Below the pieces are notes generated by a model. That model was given only the letters and a program-made list of their open reading frames with translations, did no database searches and was not told where the DNA came from. A program made the position numbers and the translations under genes. A DNA stretch of 64,000 nt. Source: Pseudomonas moorei. Its GTDB lineage: Bacteria > Pseudomonadota > Gammaproteobacteria > Pseudomonadales > Pseudomonadaceae. The stretch spans positions 1 through 64,000 of the forward strand of contig NZ_VZPP01000020.1 in NCBI RefSeq assembly GCF_008801475.1. Direction: 5' to 3'. Positions 39,990-48,706 of this stretch are shown here, one piece after another (position 1 is the first letter of the stretch; the number at the start of each line of letters is the position of its first letter).

Positions 39990-40778
39990 CTACACCCCTC
40001 GACGGGGCAGAACAAAACTCAGCAGAAACAGCGCGGCGGCTGCCACCACAATTGACGGGCCGGCCGGTGTGTCCTTGAACCAGGACAACGCCAATCCGCC
40101 ACACACGGCGAGTATGCCCAGCAGGCTCGCACCCAGTGCCATCTGCTCCGGTGAGCGGGCGTGACGTTGTGCCGCAGCCGCCGGGATGATCAGCAACGAA
40201 GTGATCAGCAACACACCGACGATTTTCATCGCCACGGCAATCACCACAGCGATCAACAGCATCAGCGCCATGCGCAATCCGGCTACGGGCAAGCCCTCGA
40301 CCCTGGCCAACTCTTCGTGCACGGTAATGGCCAGCAACGGCCGCCACAAGGCAACCAGCAGCGCCAGAACAGCCGCGCTACCACCCAAAATCCAGGCCAG
40401 ATCAGTCGGACTGATCGCCAGCAGGTCGCCGAACAGATACGCCATCAGGTCGATCCGCACTTCGTGCATGAAGCTTAGTACCACCAGGCCCAGAGAGAGC
40501 GTGCTGGGTGCGAGAATTCCCAAAAGCGTGTCAGACGCCAGCGGCTGACGCTGTTGCAAGGTCACCAACAATACCGCCAACAACAAGCAACCCACGGTCA
40601 CTGCAACGGTCGGGCTGACATCCAGCAAAAAGCCCAACGCCACGCCCAGCAATGCCGCGTGAGATAGGGTGTCGCCAAAATAAGCCATGCGTCGCCAGAC
40701 CACGAAGGAACCCAGCGGCCCCGCAACCACCGCCAGAGCCAGACCTGCAAGCAGGGCGTAGAGCAGAAAATCAGCCAT
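39990..40778 (-). CDS. znuB: Zinc ABC transporter permease
   Basis: This 262-residue permease of the ABC-3 family has seven or eight transmembrane helices. Typical blocks are GPLGSFVVWRRMAYFGDTLSHAALLGVALG and MKIVGVLLITSLLIIPAAAAQ. The start at ATG 40778 overlaps the znuC stop by eight bases. It moves zinc delivered by ZnuA across the inner membrane. Confidence 0.95.
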   Translation of the reverse strand: MADFLLYALLAGLALAVVAGPLGSFVVWRRMAYFGDTLSHAALLGVALGFLLDVSPTVAVTVGCLLLAVLLVTLQQRQPLASDTLLGILAPSTLSLGLVVLSFMHEVRIDLMAYLFGDLLAISPTDLAWILGGSAAVLALLVALWRPLLAITVHEELARVEGLPVAGLRMALMLLIAVVIAVAMKIVGVLLITSLLIIPAAAAQRHARSPEQMALGASLLGILAVCGGLALSWFKDTPAGPSIVVAAAALFLLSFVLPRRGV

Positions 40779-41556
40779 GCTTGCAGCTATCTCCATGGAC
40801 ATGGGTATGGCCCGATCCGGGCGCCTTGACCACCGAGCCATGTAGATCGTGGGCGTGGTCGTGATGGTGGTGATAAATCGCCAGGCTTTGTGCGTTTTTT
40901 CCGAACAGCTCGACGAAAGCCGGATCGCCGCTGACCTGCTCAGGGTGACCGGAGCAGCAAACGTGGCGATTGAGGCAAACCACTTGGTCGGTGGTGCTCA
41001 TCACCAGATGCAGGTCGTGCGACACCATCAACACACCGCAACCGTGACGGTCACGCAGACGGGTAATCAAACTGTAGAGTTCGGCCTGACCGGCCACATC
41101 GACACCTTGCACCGGTTCGTCGAGCACCAGCAGTTCCGGTTCGCGCAACAAGGCCCGCGCCAACAGGACACGCTGCATTTCACCGCCGGAAACACTTTGC
41201 ACCGGACTGTCGATCACCTGTTCGGCACCCACTTCCTTAAGTGCCGCCAGGGCCATCGCACGGTCCACACCCGGCACCAGACGCAAGAATCGCAGGACTG
41301 AGAGCGGCAGCGTCGGATCAACGTGAAGTTTTTGCGGCATGTAGCCGATGCGCAGCTTGGGTTTGCGCCAGACGCTGCCGCTGTCGGGCTTCAACAGACC
41401 GAGCACGGCGCGCACCAACGTCGTCTTGCCCGCGCCATTGGGGCCGATCAAAGTGACGATCTGGCCCGGTTCGACGCTCAACTCGATGTTGTCAAGCACA
41501 CTTTGCCCGGCGAACGTGACGGCAACCTGCTCGAGGCGGATCAGCGCGTTGCTCAT
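40771..41556 (-). CDS. znuC: Zinc ABC transporter ATP-binding protein
   Basis: This 261-residue ATPase has Walker A GPNGAGKTT, signature VSGGEMQRVLLARALL and Walker B LLVLDEPVQGVD. The C-terminus is histidine-rich (IYHHHHDHAHDLHG and HTHVHGDSCKHG), likely a cytoplasmic zinc-binding tail. ATG 41556 overlaps the zur stop by one base (TGATG), so I reject the longer TTG reading. Confidence 0.95.
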   Translation of the reverse strand: MSNALIRLEQVAVTFAGQSVLDNIELSVEPGQIVTLIGPNGAGKTTLVRAVLGLLKPDSGSVWRKPKLRIGYMPQKLHVDPTLPLSVLRFLRLVPGVDRAMALAALKEVGAEQVIDSPVQSVSGGEMQRVLLARALLREPELLVLDEPVQGVDVAGQAELYSLITRLRDRHGCGVLMVSHDLHLVMSTTDQVVCLNRHVCCSGHPEQVSGDPAFVELFGKNAQSLAIYHHHHDHAHDLHGSVVKAPGSGHTHVHGDSCKHG

Positions 41557-42038
41557 CAAGCCCCCTGACAACCAGAGCAGAGACCAATCACTTCGACGGT
41601 CTGGCCTTCGACGACAAACCCGACCTCTTGAGCGCTGGCGATGATCGCGTCGCTGATGGATTTCTGTTCGAGCTCAATGGCCGCGTGACAATCTCGGCAA
41701 ATCAGAAACTGGCCCTGATGCGCGTGCTCCGGATGATTGCAGCCGATGAAGGCGTTGAGCGAAGAGATTCGATGAACCAGGCCGTTGTCCAATAGAAAAT
41801 CCAGCGCGCGGTACACGGTCGGCGGTGCGGCGCGGCGGCCGTCCTGCTCACTCAGCACCGCGAGAATGTCGTACGCGCCCAGCGGTTTGTGGCTTTGCCA
41901 CACCAGTTCAAGCACCCGACGGCGCAAGGCGGTCAAGCGCAGGCCCTGGCGCGCGCACAGCGCATCGGCCTCGGACAAAGCGCTGTGAACGCAATGAGAG
42001 TGGTCGTGGGGACGGCTGGCAATCGGTGTTTTAGACAT
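41556..42038 (-). CDS. zur: Zinc uptake regulator (Fur family)
   Basis: This 160-residue Fur-family repressor has a winged-helix domain with LTALRRRVLELVWQSHKPLGAYDILAVL, then YRALDFLLDNGLVHRI and a zinc-binding C-terminal half (CNHPEHAHQGQFLICRDCHAAIE). It heads a zur-znuC-znuB operon and is divergent from znuA. With zinc bound it represses both directions. Confidence 0.94.
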   Translation of the reverse strand: MSKTPIASRPHDHSHCVHSALSEADALCARQGLRLTALRRRVLELVWQSHKPLGAYDILAVLSEQDGRRAAPPTVYRALDFLLDNGLVHRISSLNAFIGCNHPEHAHQGQFLICRDCHAAIELEQKSISDAIIASAQEVGFVVEGQTVEVIGLCSGCQGA

Positions 42039-42062
42039 GAGCGGCGACGCGTATGGTGAGAG

Positions 42063-42079
42063 ACGTTATTATGTTACCC
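42063..42079. promoter_or_regulatory. Candidate Zur operator between zur and znuA
   Basis: GTTATTATGTTAC (42065-42077) is an imperfect AT-rich palindrome of the type bound by Zur. It lies 27 bases before zur and 27 bases before znuA. I did not score it against a matrix. Confidence 0.45.
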
Positions 42080-42104
42080 GTTCTCGCCTCTTCGAGTGGT
42101 CATC

Positions 42105-43025
42105 GTGTCCCGACTTTTTTCTTTTTTTGTCGCATTTGTCGCCAGTTTTCTGCTGGCCGGTTCGGCCCACGCCGAAGTCAAAGTCCTCACCAGCATCAAA
42201 CCGCTGCAATTGATTGCCGCTGCGGTGCAGGACGGCGTGGCGATTCCGGAAGTGCTGTTGCCGCCGGGCGCCTCACCGCATAACTATGCCTTGCGCCCTT
42301 CCGACGTACGGAAAGTGCAATCGGTGGACTTGCTGTACTGGATCGGTCCAGACATGGAAGGTTTCCTGCCCCGCGTGCTCAATGGCCGGACGTTGCCGAG
42401 CGTCGCCGTGCAGGATCTGCCGGGCATGAAGCTGCGCCGTTTCGCCGAAGATAGCCACTCCCACGCCGAAGAAGCCGACGAGCATGACCACGATCATCGC
42501 CCGGGTAGCCTGGACGCGCATTTGTGGCTGTCGCCGATCAACGCCCGCGTCATCGCGACGAAAATGGCGGCTGACCTCAGCGCAGCCGATCCCGACAACG
42601 CCGCGCGCTATCAAAGCAATCTCAAGGCGTTCGATGAACGTCTCGATGCGCTGGATCTGCGCCTGAAGAAACGGCTGGCAGGCATTGAAGGCAAACCTTA
42701 CTTCGTGTTCCACGAAGCCTTCGATTACTTCGAGGACGCCTACGGGCTCAAGCACACCGGCGTTTTCAGTGTTGCAGCTGAGGTGCAACCTGGCGCCCAG
42801 CATGTCGCGGCGATGCGTGCGCGGCTGCAGGAAGTGGGCAAGACCTGTGTATTCAGCGAGCCGCCGCTGCGTCCGCGCCTGGCGGAAACCCTGGTAGCCG
42901 GCTTGCCGGTGAAACTGGCGGAACTGGATGCGCTGGGCGGGTACACCCCAGCGACGGCCCAGGGGTATGAGCAAGTACTGGAAAAGTTGGGCAATGATCT
43001 GGCAGGGTGCCTGGAGTCGCTTTAA
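42105..43025 (+). CDS. znuA: Zinc ABC transporter substrate-binding protein
   Basis: This 306-residue periplasmic zinc-binding protein has a signal peptide ending SAHA-EVKV, the first ligand region PPGASPHNYALRPSDV, a histidine- and acid-rich loop (SHSHAEEADEHDHDH), DAHLWLSPINA and FHEAFDYFEDAYGL. I prefer GTG 42105 over GTG 42096; neither has a strong ribosome site, so the start is uncertain by three residues. It is followed by a GTGAGGGG palindrome. Confidence 0.93.
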   Translation: MSRLFSFFVAFVASFLLAGSAHAEVKVLTSIKPLQLIAAAVQDGVAIPEVLLPPGASPHNYALRPSDVRKVQSVDLLYWIGPDMEGFLPRVLNGRTLPSVAVQDLPGMKLRRFAEDSHSHAEEADEHDHDHRPGSLDAHLWLSPINARVIATKMAADLSAADPDNAARYQSNLKAFDERLDALDLRLKKRLAGIEGKPYFVFHEAFDYFEDAYGLKHTGVFSVAAEVQPGAQHVAAMRARLQEVGKTCVFSEPPLRPRLAETLVAGLPVKLAELDALGGYTPATAQGYEQVLEKLGNDLAGCLESL

Positions 43026-43042
43026 CTGACCCAAAACCTGTA

Positions 43043-43063
43043 GTGAGGGGGCATGCCCCTCAC
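43043..43063. other. Palindrome between znuA and thrB
   Basis: GTGAGGGG and CCCCTCAC form an eight-base stem around GCATG. It lies between convergent genes and may terminate transcription or be a short REP-like element. Confidence 0.5.
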
Positions 43064-43069
43064 CACAAC

Positions 43070-44020
43070 TTAGAGCGCGAAAGGCAACGGCGTATTGACC
43101 TTCTGCCGCTGCGCCAACCGCAGCTGAAACTCCATCGGATCATGAATCAACACGTCCTGCCCGGCGAACGACTCCGCAGCGATCAGGCGTGACAGCCAGA
43201 ACCGTACGCAAGCCACCCGCAGCATGGTCGGCCATAGCTCGGCTTCGGCAGCAGTGAATGGCCGCAGGGCCGCATAAGCCCCCAACAAGGCCCGGGCGCG
43301 AGGCCCATCGATCAACCCCTCTTCGTCCGAACACCAGTCATTCAAGGCAATCGCCACGTCGTAGAGCATCGGCCCCGAGCAAGCGTTGTAGAAGTCGATC
43401 AACCCGGTCAGGTGTGTCCCTTCGAACATCGCGTTGTCGCGGAACAGATCGGCGTGGATGTTGGCTCGCGGCAGCGCCAGAATTTTCTCTTTTTGCTGAG
43501 TGATTTCTTCCAGTGCCCGTTGCAGCAGATCTTTCTGCCCGGCATCGAGGTGCGACAGAAACTGAGTGCCCTCTTCCAGCATCCAGTCGAGGCCGCGATC
43601 GGTTTTGCGCTTGATCATGTTGGCCTGAGTCGCCAGATGCAGATGACCGAGCAATTCGCCGACTTGCGCGCAATGTTGCGCATTGGCTTCCTTGATGTGC
43701 TTGCCGGCCAGGCGTGGTTGCAACAGCGCTGGCTTGCCGGCCAGTTCGCGCAAGGCAACCCCATCGGTGGTGCGCAAGGCGTAAGGCACCGGCAGATCGG
43801 CTTCGTGCAGCACGTCGAGCAGTTCGATGAAGAACGGCATCTCCTGAACCGGACCACGCTCGACCAGGGTCAGGACGAATTCACCCTGCTCCAGGCTGAT
43901 GAAGAAATTGGTGTTTTCGCTACCGGCGGCGATCCCCTGGAAATCAAGCAGGCGGCCGAGGCCATAAGGGGCGAGAAAAGCTTCCAGCTCGGGCCGAGCC
44001 AGGGGAGTGAACACAGACAT
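43070..44020 (-). CDS. thrB: Homoserine kinase
   Basis: This 316-residue enzyme phosphorylates homoserine on the way to threonine. It belongs to the APH/choline-kinase-like ThrB group found in Pseudomonas, not the GHMP type of E. coli. Marks are IAAGSENTNFFISLEQGEFVLTLVER, LPRANIHADLFRDNAMFEGTHLTGLIDFYNACSGPMLYDVAIALNDWC, where HADLFRDN is the catalytic loop and IDFYNA the metal site. It sits 57 bases downstream of the DUF2782 gene. Confidence 0.93.
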   Translation of the reverse strand: MSVFTPLARPELEAFLAPYGLGRLLDFQGIAAGSENTNFFISLEQGEFVLTLVERGPVQEMPFFIELLDVLHEADLPVPYALRTTDGVALRELAGKPALLQPRLAGKHIKEANAQHCAQVGELLGHLHLATQANMIKRKTDRGLDWMLEEGTQFLSHLDAGQKDLLQRALEEITQQKEKILALPRANIHADLFRDNAMFEGTHLTGLIDFYNACSGPMLYDVAIALNDWCSDEEGLIDGPRARALLGAYAALRPFTAAEAELWPTMLRVACVRFWLSRLIAAESFAGQDVLIHDPMEFQLRLAQRQKVNTPLPFAL

Positions 44021-44077
44021 GTTTGAACTGCCAGTACGGGCGCCGCCAGTGAGCCAGCGCCGATTGAAATTAAGAAA

Positions 44078-44368
44078 CTATTTCCACTCAAAGATCTTCC
44101 ACGCCGGTATCAGCATATCCGGCTGATCCGAGCGGATGTAGTTTGCATCGGTGCCATCGGCGCGTACAAGAAAGTACGGTTTACCCACCTTCGGCGTGAC
44201 CTTGATCGCGTACAGGAAACCGTTTTGGCGGTACTCCTGAATAATTTTGTCCCCTTCCGTGTGGATCGTGACTTGCGGTTCCGGTGTCGGTGCATCATCC
44301 GCCGCCATGGCGGCTAATGGTGCAATTGCAAACAAGCCAGCCAGCAACAGGCGATTTAGTGTGCACAT
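44078..44368 (-). CDS. DUF2782 family exported protein
   Basis: This 96-residue protein has a signal peptide ending AMA-ADD and the DUF2782 domain: VTIHTEGDKIIQEYRQNGFLYAIKVTPKVGKPYFLVRADG ending in WKIFEWK. This family usually lies between thrB and polA in Pseudomonas. Function is unknown. It is likely cotranscribed with thrB. Confidence 0.85.
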   Translation of the reverse strand: MCTLNRLLLAGLFAIAPLAAMAADDAPTPEPQVTIHTEGDKIIQEYRQNGFLYAIKVTPKVGKPYFLVRADGTDANYIRSDQPDMLIPAWKIFEWK

Positions 44369-44442
44369 GATAACCTTGTCCCTTTGTCGTCAACGGTCCC
44401 GCTATTCTAGCGCCGGACCCGCCGAAAAGGTTGATCCTGCTC

Positions 44443-47247
44443 ATGAACCAAGCCCCCCTCGTCCTGGTCGACGGTTCTTCGTACCTGTACCGCGCCTTTC
44501 ACGCGCTGCCGCCACTGACCACGTCCAAAGGCCTGCCGACCGGTGCGGTCAAGGGCGTACTGAACATGCTCAAGAGTCTGCGCAAGCAATATCCGGACAG
44601 CCCGTTCGCCGTGGTGTTCGACGCCAAGGGTGGGACATTTCGCGATGACATGTACGCCGAATACAAGGCCAACCGTCCGAGCATGCCCGACGACATGCGC
44701 GTACAGATTGAGCCGCTGCATCAGAGCGTGATCGCTCTGGGCTTCCCGCTCCTGTGCGTTGAAGGCGTCGAAGCCGATGACGTGATCGGCACCCTGGCCC
44801 GCAGCAGCGCGGCCGCCGATCGCCCGGTGATCATCTCCACCGGCGACAAGGACATGGCGCAACTGGTCGACGGGCACATTACCTTGGTCAACACCATGAC
44901 CGGTAGCAGCATGGACGTAGAGGGCGTGAAGGAGAAATTCGGCGTCGCTCCCGAGCAGATCATCGATTATCTGGCGCTCATGGGCGATTCTTCCGACAAC
45001 ATTCCGGGGGTTCCGGGCATCGGTCCGAAAACCGCTTCCGGCTTGCTGGTCGGTGTGAATGGCGGGCTGACCGAGCTCTACGCGCAGCTCGATATCGTGC
45101 CGACCCTGCCGATCCGCGGCGCCAAGACCCTGCCGGCCAAGCTCGAAGAGCACAAGGAAATGGCGTTCCTGTCCTATCAGTTGGCGACCATCAAGGTCGA
45201 TGTGCCGCTGGACATCGGCCTCGATGACCTGCGAATGGGGGCCGAAGATCCGGAAAAACTCTACGAGCTCTACACCCTGCTGGAATTCAAGAGCTGGTTG
45301 AACGATCTGCAACGCGATGCCAAACGCATCGAGCTGAGCGCTGCCGCCGAGCCAGCGCCGGTCGTCGATCTGTTCAGCGCCGCCGAAGCCGAAGCGCCAG
45401 CGGTCAGCTCTGAAACCCGCTACGAAACCGTTCTTGATCAAGCACGGTTCGACGTCTGGCTAGAGAAACTGCACAACGCAAAACTGATCGCCTTCGACAC
45501 CGAGACCACCGGCATCGACGCGCAACAGGCGCAACTGGTGGGCCTGTCGTTCGCCGTGCAGGCCAACGAAGCGGCCTACATCCCGCTGACCCACTCCTAC
45601 ATCGGTGTGCCCGAGCAACTGGACCGCGACACCGTCCTGCGCGCCCTCAAACCGATTCTGGAAGACCCGAACAAACTCAAGGTCGGCCAGCACGCCAAGT
45701 TCGACATGAATATCCTGGCCAACTGCGCCATCGGTGGCGATCAGGCCAACGGCATCACCGTTCGCGGCGTAGCCTTTGACACCATGCTTGAATCCTACGT
45801 GCTCAACTCCACGGCGACCCGACATGACATGGACAGCCTGGCACTGAAGTATCTGGATCACACCACCGTAAGTTTCCAGGACATTGCCGGTAAAGGTGCC
45901 AAGCAGCTGACGTTCGACCAGATAGCCCTTGAGCAGGCCGGACCTTACGCCGCCGAGGACGCCGACATCACATTGCGTCTGCACCAGGCGCTGTTCGAGA
46001 AGCTCAACGACATCCCGAGCCTGGCCAGCGTGCTGACCGATATCGAAATACCGTTGGTGCCCGTGCTGGCGCGTATCGAACGCCAGGGCGCCTTTGTCGA
46101 TGCCGCGCTGCTGGGCGTACAGAGCATTGAATTGGGCGACAAGATGGTGGCGCTGGAGCGCGAAGCCTTCGAGATTGCCGGCGAGGAGTTCAACCTTGGC
46201 TCGCCCAAGCAGCTCGGGACCATCCTCTACGAGAAGCTCGGTCTGCCGGTGCTGAAGAAGACCGCCAAGGGCCAGCCATCCACTGCTGAAGAAGTACTGG
46301 CCAAACTGGCCGAGGATGACTATCGCCTGCCGAAAGTGCTGATGGAATACCGTTCCATGAGCAAGCTGAAAAGCACCTACACCGACCGCTTGCCGGAGCA
46401 GATCAACCCGCGTACCGGGCGCATCCACACGTCTTACCATCAGGCCGTGGCATCCACTGGACGCCTGTCCTCCAGCGATCCGAACCTGCAGAACATTCCG
46501 GTGCGCACCGCTGAAGGGCGTCGCATCCGCCAGGCTTTCGTGGCCCCGGCCGGTTACAAGTTACTGGCGGCCGACTATTCGCAAATCGAGTTGCGGATCA
46601 TGGCTCACCTGTCCCGTGATGAAGGCTTGATGAACGCTTTCCGTCACAATCTGGACGTGCACACCGCGACCGCCGCCGAGGTGTTCAAGGTCGAACTGGC
46701 CGACGTCACTTCCGACCAGCGCCGTAGCGCCAAGGCGATCAACTTCGGTCTGATCTACGGCATGGGCGCGCAAAAGCTCGGCAAGGACATTGGCGTGGAC
46801 ACCAAGACCGCCAAGGCCTACATCGATACTTACTTCGCCCGTTACCCCGGCGTTCGCCAATACATGGACCGCACCCGTGCGCAGGCGGCGGACCAAGGGT
46901 ATGTGGAGACGTTCTTCGGGCGACGGCTGTACCTGCCGGAGATCAACTCCAACAAACCGCAGGAGCGCGCCGCCGCTGAACGCACGGCGATCAACGCACC
47001 GATGCAAGGCACGGCGGCGGACATCATCAAGAAAGCCATGGTCGCGGTGGATAACTGGCTGGCCACATCCGGCCTCGATGCCAAAGTCATCCTGCAGGTG
47101 CACGATGAATTGGTGCTGGAAGTGCGTGAAGACCTGATCGATCAGGTCAGCAATGAAATTCGCCTGCACATGAGCGGCGCGGCGAAGCTGGATGTTCCGT
47201 TGCTGGTGGAAGTGGGCGTAGGCAACAACTGGGATGAGGCTCACTGA
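44443..47247 (+). CDS. polA: DNA polymerase I
   Basis: This 934-residue enzyme fills gaps and removes RNA primers. It has an N-terminal 5'-3' exonuclease (LVDGSSYLYRAFHALPPLT, then GVEADDVIGTLA), a 3'-5' exonuclease with IAFDTETTGID, and a polymerase domain with LLAADYSQIELRIMAHLS and VHDELVLEV. ATG 44443 is used; TTG 44431 directly abuts the AAAAGG site. A hairpin lies just downstream, then the ErsA region. Confidence 0.97.
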   Translation: MNQAPLVLVDGSSYLYRAFHALPPLTTSKGLPTGAVKGVLNMLKSLRKQYPDSPFAVVFDAKGGTFRDDMYAEYKANRPSMPDDMRVQIEPLHQSVIALGFPLLCVEGVEADDVIGTLARSSAAADRPVIISTGDKDMAQLVDGHITLVNTMTGSSMDVEGVKEKFGVAPEQIIDYLALMGDSSDNIPGVPGIGPKTASGLLVGVNGGLTELYAQLDIVPTLPIRGAKTLPAKLEEHKEMAFLSYQLATIKVDVPLDIGLDDLRMGAEDPEKLYELYTLLEFKSWLNDLQRDAKRIELSAAAEPAPVVDLFSAAEAEAPAVSSETRYETVLDQARFDVWLEKLHNAKLIAFDTETTGIDAQQAQLVGLSFAVQANEAAYIPLTHSYIGVPEQLDRDTVLRALKPILEDPNKLKVGQHAKFDMNILANCAIGGDQANGITVRGVAFDTMLESYVLNSTATRHDMDSLALKYLDHTTVSFQDIAGKGAKQLTFDQIALEQAGPYAAEDADITLRLHQALFEKLNDIPSLASVLTDIEIPLVPVLARIERQGAFVDAALLGVQSIELGDKMVALEREAFEIAGEEFNLGSPKQLGTILYEKLGLPVLKKTAKGQPSTAEEVLAKLAEDDYRLPKVLMEYRSMSKLKSTYTDRLPEQINPRTGRIHTSYHQAVASTGRLSSSDPNLQNIPVRTAEGRRIRQAFVAPAGYKLLAADYSQIELRIMAHLSRDEGLMNAFRHNLDVHTATAAEVFKVELADVTSDQRRSAKAINFGLIYGMGAQKLGKDIGVDTKTAKAYIDTYFARYPGVRQYMDRTRAQAADQGYVETFFGRRLYLPEINSNKPQERAAAERTAINAPMQGTAADIIKKAMVAVDNWLATSGLDAKVILQVHDELVLEVREDLIDQVSNEIRLHMSGAAKLDVPLLVEVGVGNNWDEAH

Positions 47248-47265
47248 GCCGTCTGACGAGACACT

Positions 47266-47299
47266 GCTCTCCTGCTGCGGCGTAGTGCCGCAGCAGAGC
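47266..47299 (+). other. Hairpin after polA
   Basis: CTGCTGCGGC and GCCGCAGCAG form a 10-base stem with a GTAGT loop, extended by GCTCT/AGAGC-like ends. There is no T-run, so termination here would be weak. Confidence 0.5.
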
Positions 47300-47362
47300 A
47301 AGCGAAGGGTATTTATTCCGGAAGGCGCTTAGGGTTATTCCAAAGGTATTCGAAAAAATTCT

Positions 47363-47390
47363 GAACTAATCGGCCAAAACACCACTCAGA
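47363..47390 (+). promoter_or_regulatory. Sigma-22 (AlgU)-type promoter of the ErsA RNA
   Basis: GAACTA at 47363-47368, 17 bases, then TCAGA at 47386-47390 resembles the AlgU/RpoE consensus GAACTT-N16/17-TCTGA. It predicts a start near 47396, placing the terminator about 130 bases downstream. Confidence 0.55.
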
Positions 47391-47395
47391 GATAC

Positions 47396-47525
47396 TGAAT
47401 GGCTGGTGAAGCCCTTCGATGCTCCTATGTTGTGTTAAGTGTTGGCAGATATCTGGACCCCGCCCTAGCGGTCTAGAACTTGAACCCCGGACCTCCCCCT
47501 CCCCATAGATGTCCGGGGTTTTTTT
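47396..47525 (+). ncRNA. ersA: ErsA small RNA (Spot 42-position sRNA)
   Basis: The region between polA and engB encodes ErsA in P. aeruginosa, an AlgU-dependent Hfq-bound RNA that affects algC and oprD mRNAs. Here an AlgU-like promoter at 47363 and a strong terminator at 47483-47526 define an RNA of about 130 nucleotides. The terminator loop is C-rich (CTCCCCCTCCCC), suited for base-pairing with ribosome sites. Identification rests on position, promoter, size and loop, not on alignment. Confidence 0.7.
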
Positions 47526-47526
47526 T
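47483..47526 (+). terminator. Rho-independent terminator of ErsA
   Basis: AACCCCGGAC and GTCCGGGGTT form a 10-base perfect stem with a C-rich loop of about 18 bases, followed by a long T-run. Confidence 0.9.
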
Positions 47527-47536
47527 GCCTGTAGCT

Positions 47537-48178
47537 TTACTCGGTCGCCTCGGCGCCCTTGTCCGCCAGCTCCATCCAGTCCGCCAATACAGTGTAGGCG
47601 TCTTCCAGGCCCATGCGTTTTGGCGCCGAAAAAAGCTGAATGGTCACGGCATCGCCCCAACCCTTGCGGATTTCCGACTGCACTTTGAGCAGCGTGTTCT
47701 TGGCTGCCCCGTAGGTGAGCTTGTCCGCTTTGGTCAGCAGGATATGCATGGGCATGCCGCTGGCCACGGCCCAATCGAGCATCAGCAGGTCGAAGTCGGT
47801 CATTGGATGACGGATATCCATCATCAGAATCAGCCCCTTCAGACTCTCGCGACTGCCCAGGTACGCTTCCAGGTGACGCTGCCAGTGTTGCTTGAGCGGA
47901 ATGGGTACTTTTGCGTATCCGTAGCCTGGCAGGTCGACCAGACGGCGTTCATCGTCTAGCTTGAAGAAGTTCAACAACTGTGTGCGACCCGGCGTTTTCG
48001 AGGTCCGCGCCAGGCTTGCGTGAGTCAGGGTGTTAAGCGCACTGGACTTGCCGGCGTTGGAACGACCGGCGAAGGCCACTTCAAAGCCTTCGTCATCCGG
48101 ACATTGGTCGACTTTGGCGGCGCTGAGCATGAAGGTGGACTGTTGGCACAGACCGAGAATGGGATTCTTGAGTTGCAT
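47537..48178 (-). CDS. engB: Ribosome biogenesis GTP-binding protein EngB (YihA/YsxC)
   Basis: This 213-residue GTPase acts in 50S ribosome assembly. G1 is GRSNAGKSS, G3 DLPGYG and G4 TKADKL. ATG 48178 gives MQLKNPILGLCQQSTFMLSA, the usual N-terminus; a longer reading to 48343 is rejected. It is convergent with ErsA and divergent from the cytochrome c5 gene. Confidence 0.95.
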   Translation of the reverse strand: MQLKNPILGLCQQSTFMLSAAKVDQCPDDEGFEVAFAGRSNAGKSSALNTLTHASLARTSKTPGRTQLLNFFKLDDERRLVDLPGYGYAKVPIPLKQHWQRHLEAYLGSRESLKGLILMMDIRHPMTDFDLLMLDWAVASGMPMHILLTKADKLTYGAAKNTLLKVQSEIRKGWGDAVTIQLFSAPKRMGLEDAYTVLADWMELADKGAEATE

Positions 48179-48369
48179 GGGATTTCCGATGTGGGCGGCG
48201 CCGGGAATGGGCGCGGCAAGCGGTGTCGCTTCCGTTTCACTGACGCCAGTATATAATGCCGCAGATTTTGTGTGCGCTTTGTCCCAGCGTAGGATGAAGT
48301 TCATGAGAGCGACAGACCTTGATTGCGCATCAGAACGCAACACGCTCTCAACCCTGAAAAGGTCGTTTT

Positions 48370-48660
48370 ATGACGAAATGGCTGCTAGTTGCCGGTGTCT
48401 TGATGCCACTTTACAGCGCTCAGGCTACACAGGATCCGGAAGCTGTGTACAACCGTGTTTGTGGTGCCTGTCATTCCGGCCAACTACCCATGGCGCCCCG
48501 CAAGGGCGATCAGGCAGCTTGGACGCCGAGGTTGGCGAAAGGTATGGGGACGCTGGTGCAACACGTGACCCAGGGTTTCAAGGCGATGCCGCCGCGTGGT
48601 TTGTGCATGGACTGCAGTGCCGAGGATTACCAGGCCATCATCCACTGGATGAGCGAGTGA
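48370..48660 (+). CDS. Monoheme cytochrome c5 family protein
   Basis: This 96-residue periplasmic cytochrome has a signal peptide ending near AQA-TQD, heme-binding CGACH (Cys31, Cys34, His35) and a Met ligand in FKAMPPRG. A second cysteine pair (GLCMDC) near the C-terminus is typical of the c5 group. It lies 46 bases upstream of the cytochrome c4 gene and probably shares its transcript. Confidence 0.9.
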   Translation: MTKWLLVAGVLMPLYSAQATQDPEAVYNRVCGACHSGQLPMAPRKGDQAAWTPRLAKGMGTLVQHVTQGFKAMPPRGLCMDCSAEDYQAIIHWMSE

Positions 48661-48706
48661 TCCCGGTCCATAACTCTTTAACCCTTAGCCGTAGTTGGAT
48701 TAGCTG

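Noticed and set aside
47396..47525. Calling the sRNA Spot 42 (spf)
   Set aside because: Position matches spf of enterics, but in Pseudomonas this locus is ErsA, and the AlgU-like promoter fits ErsA.
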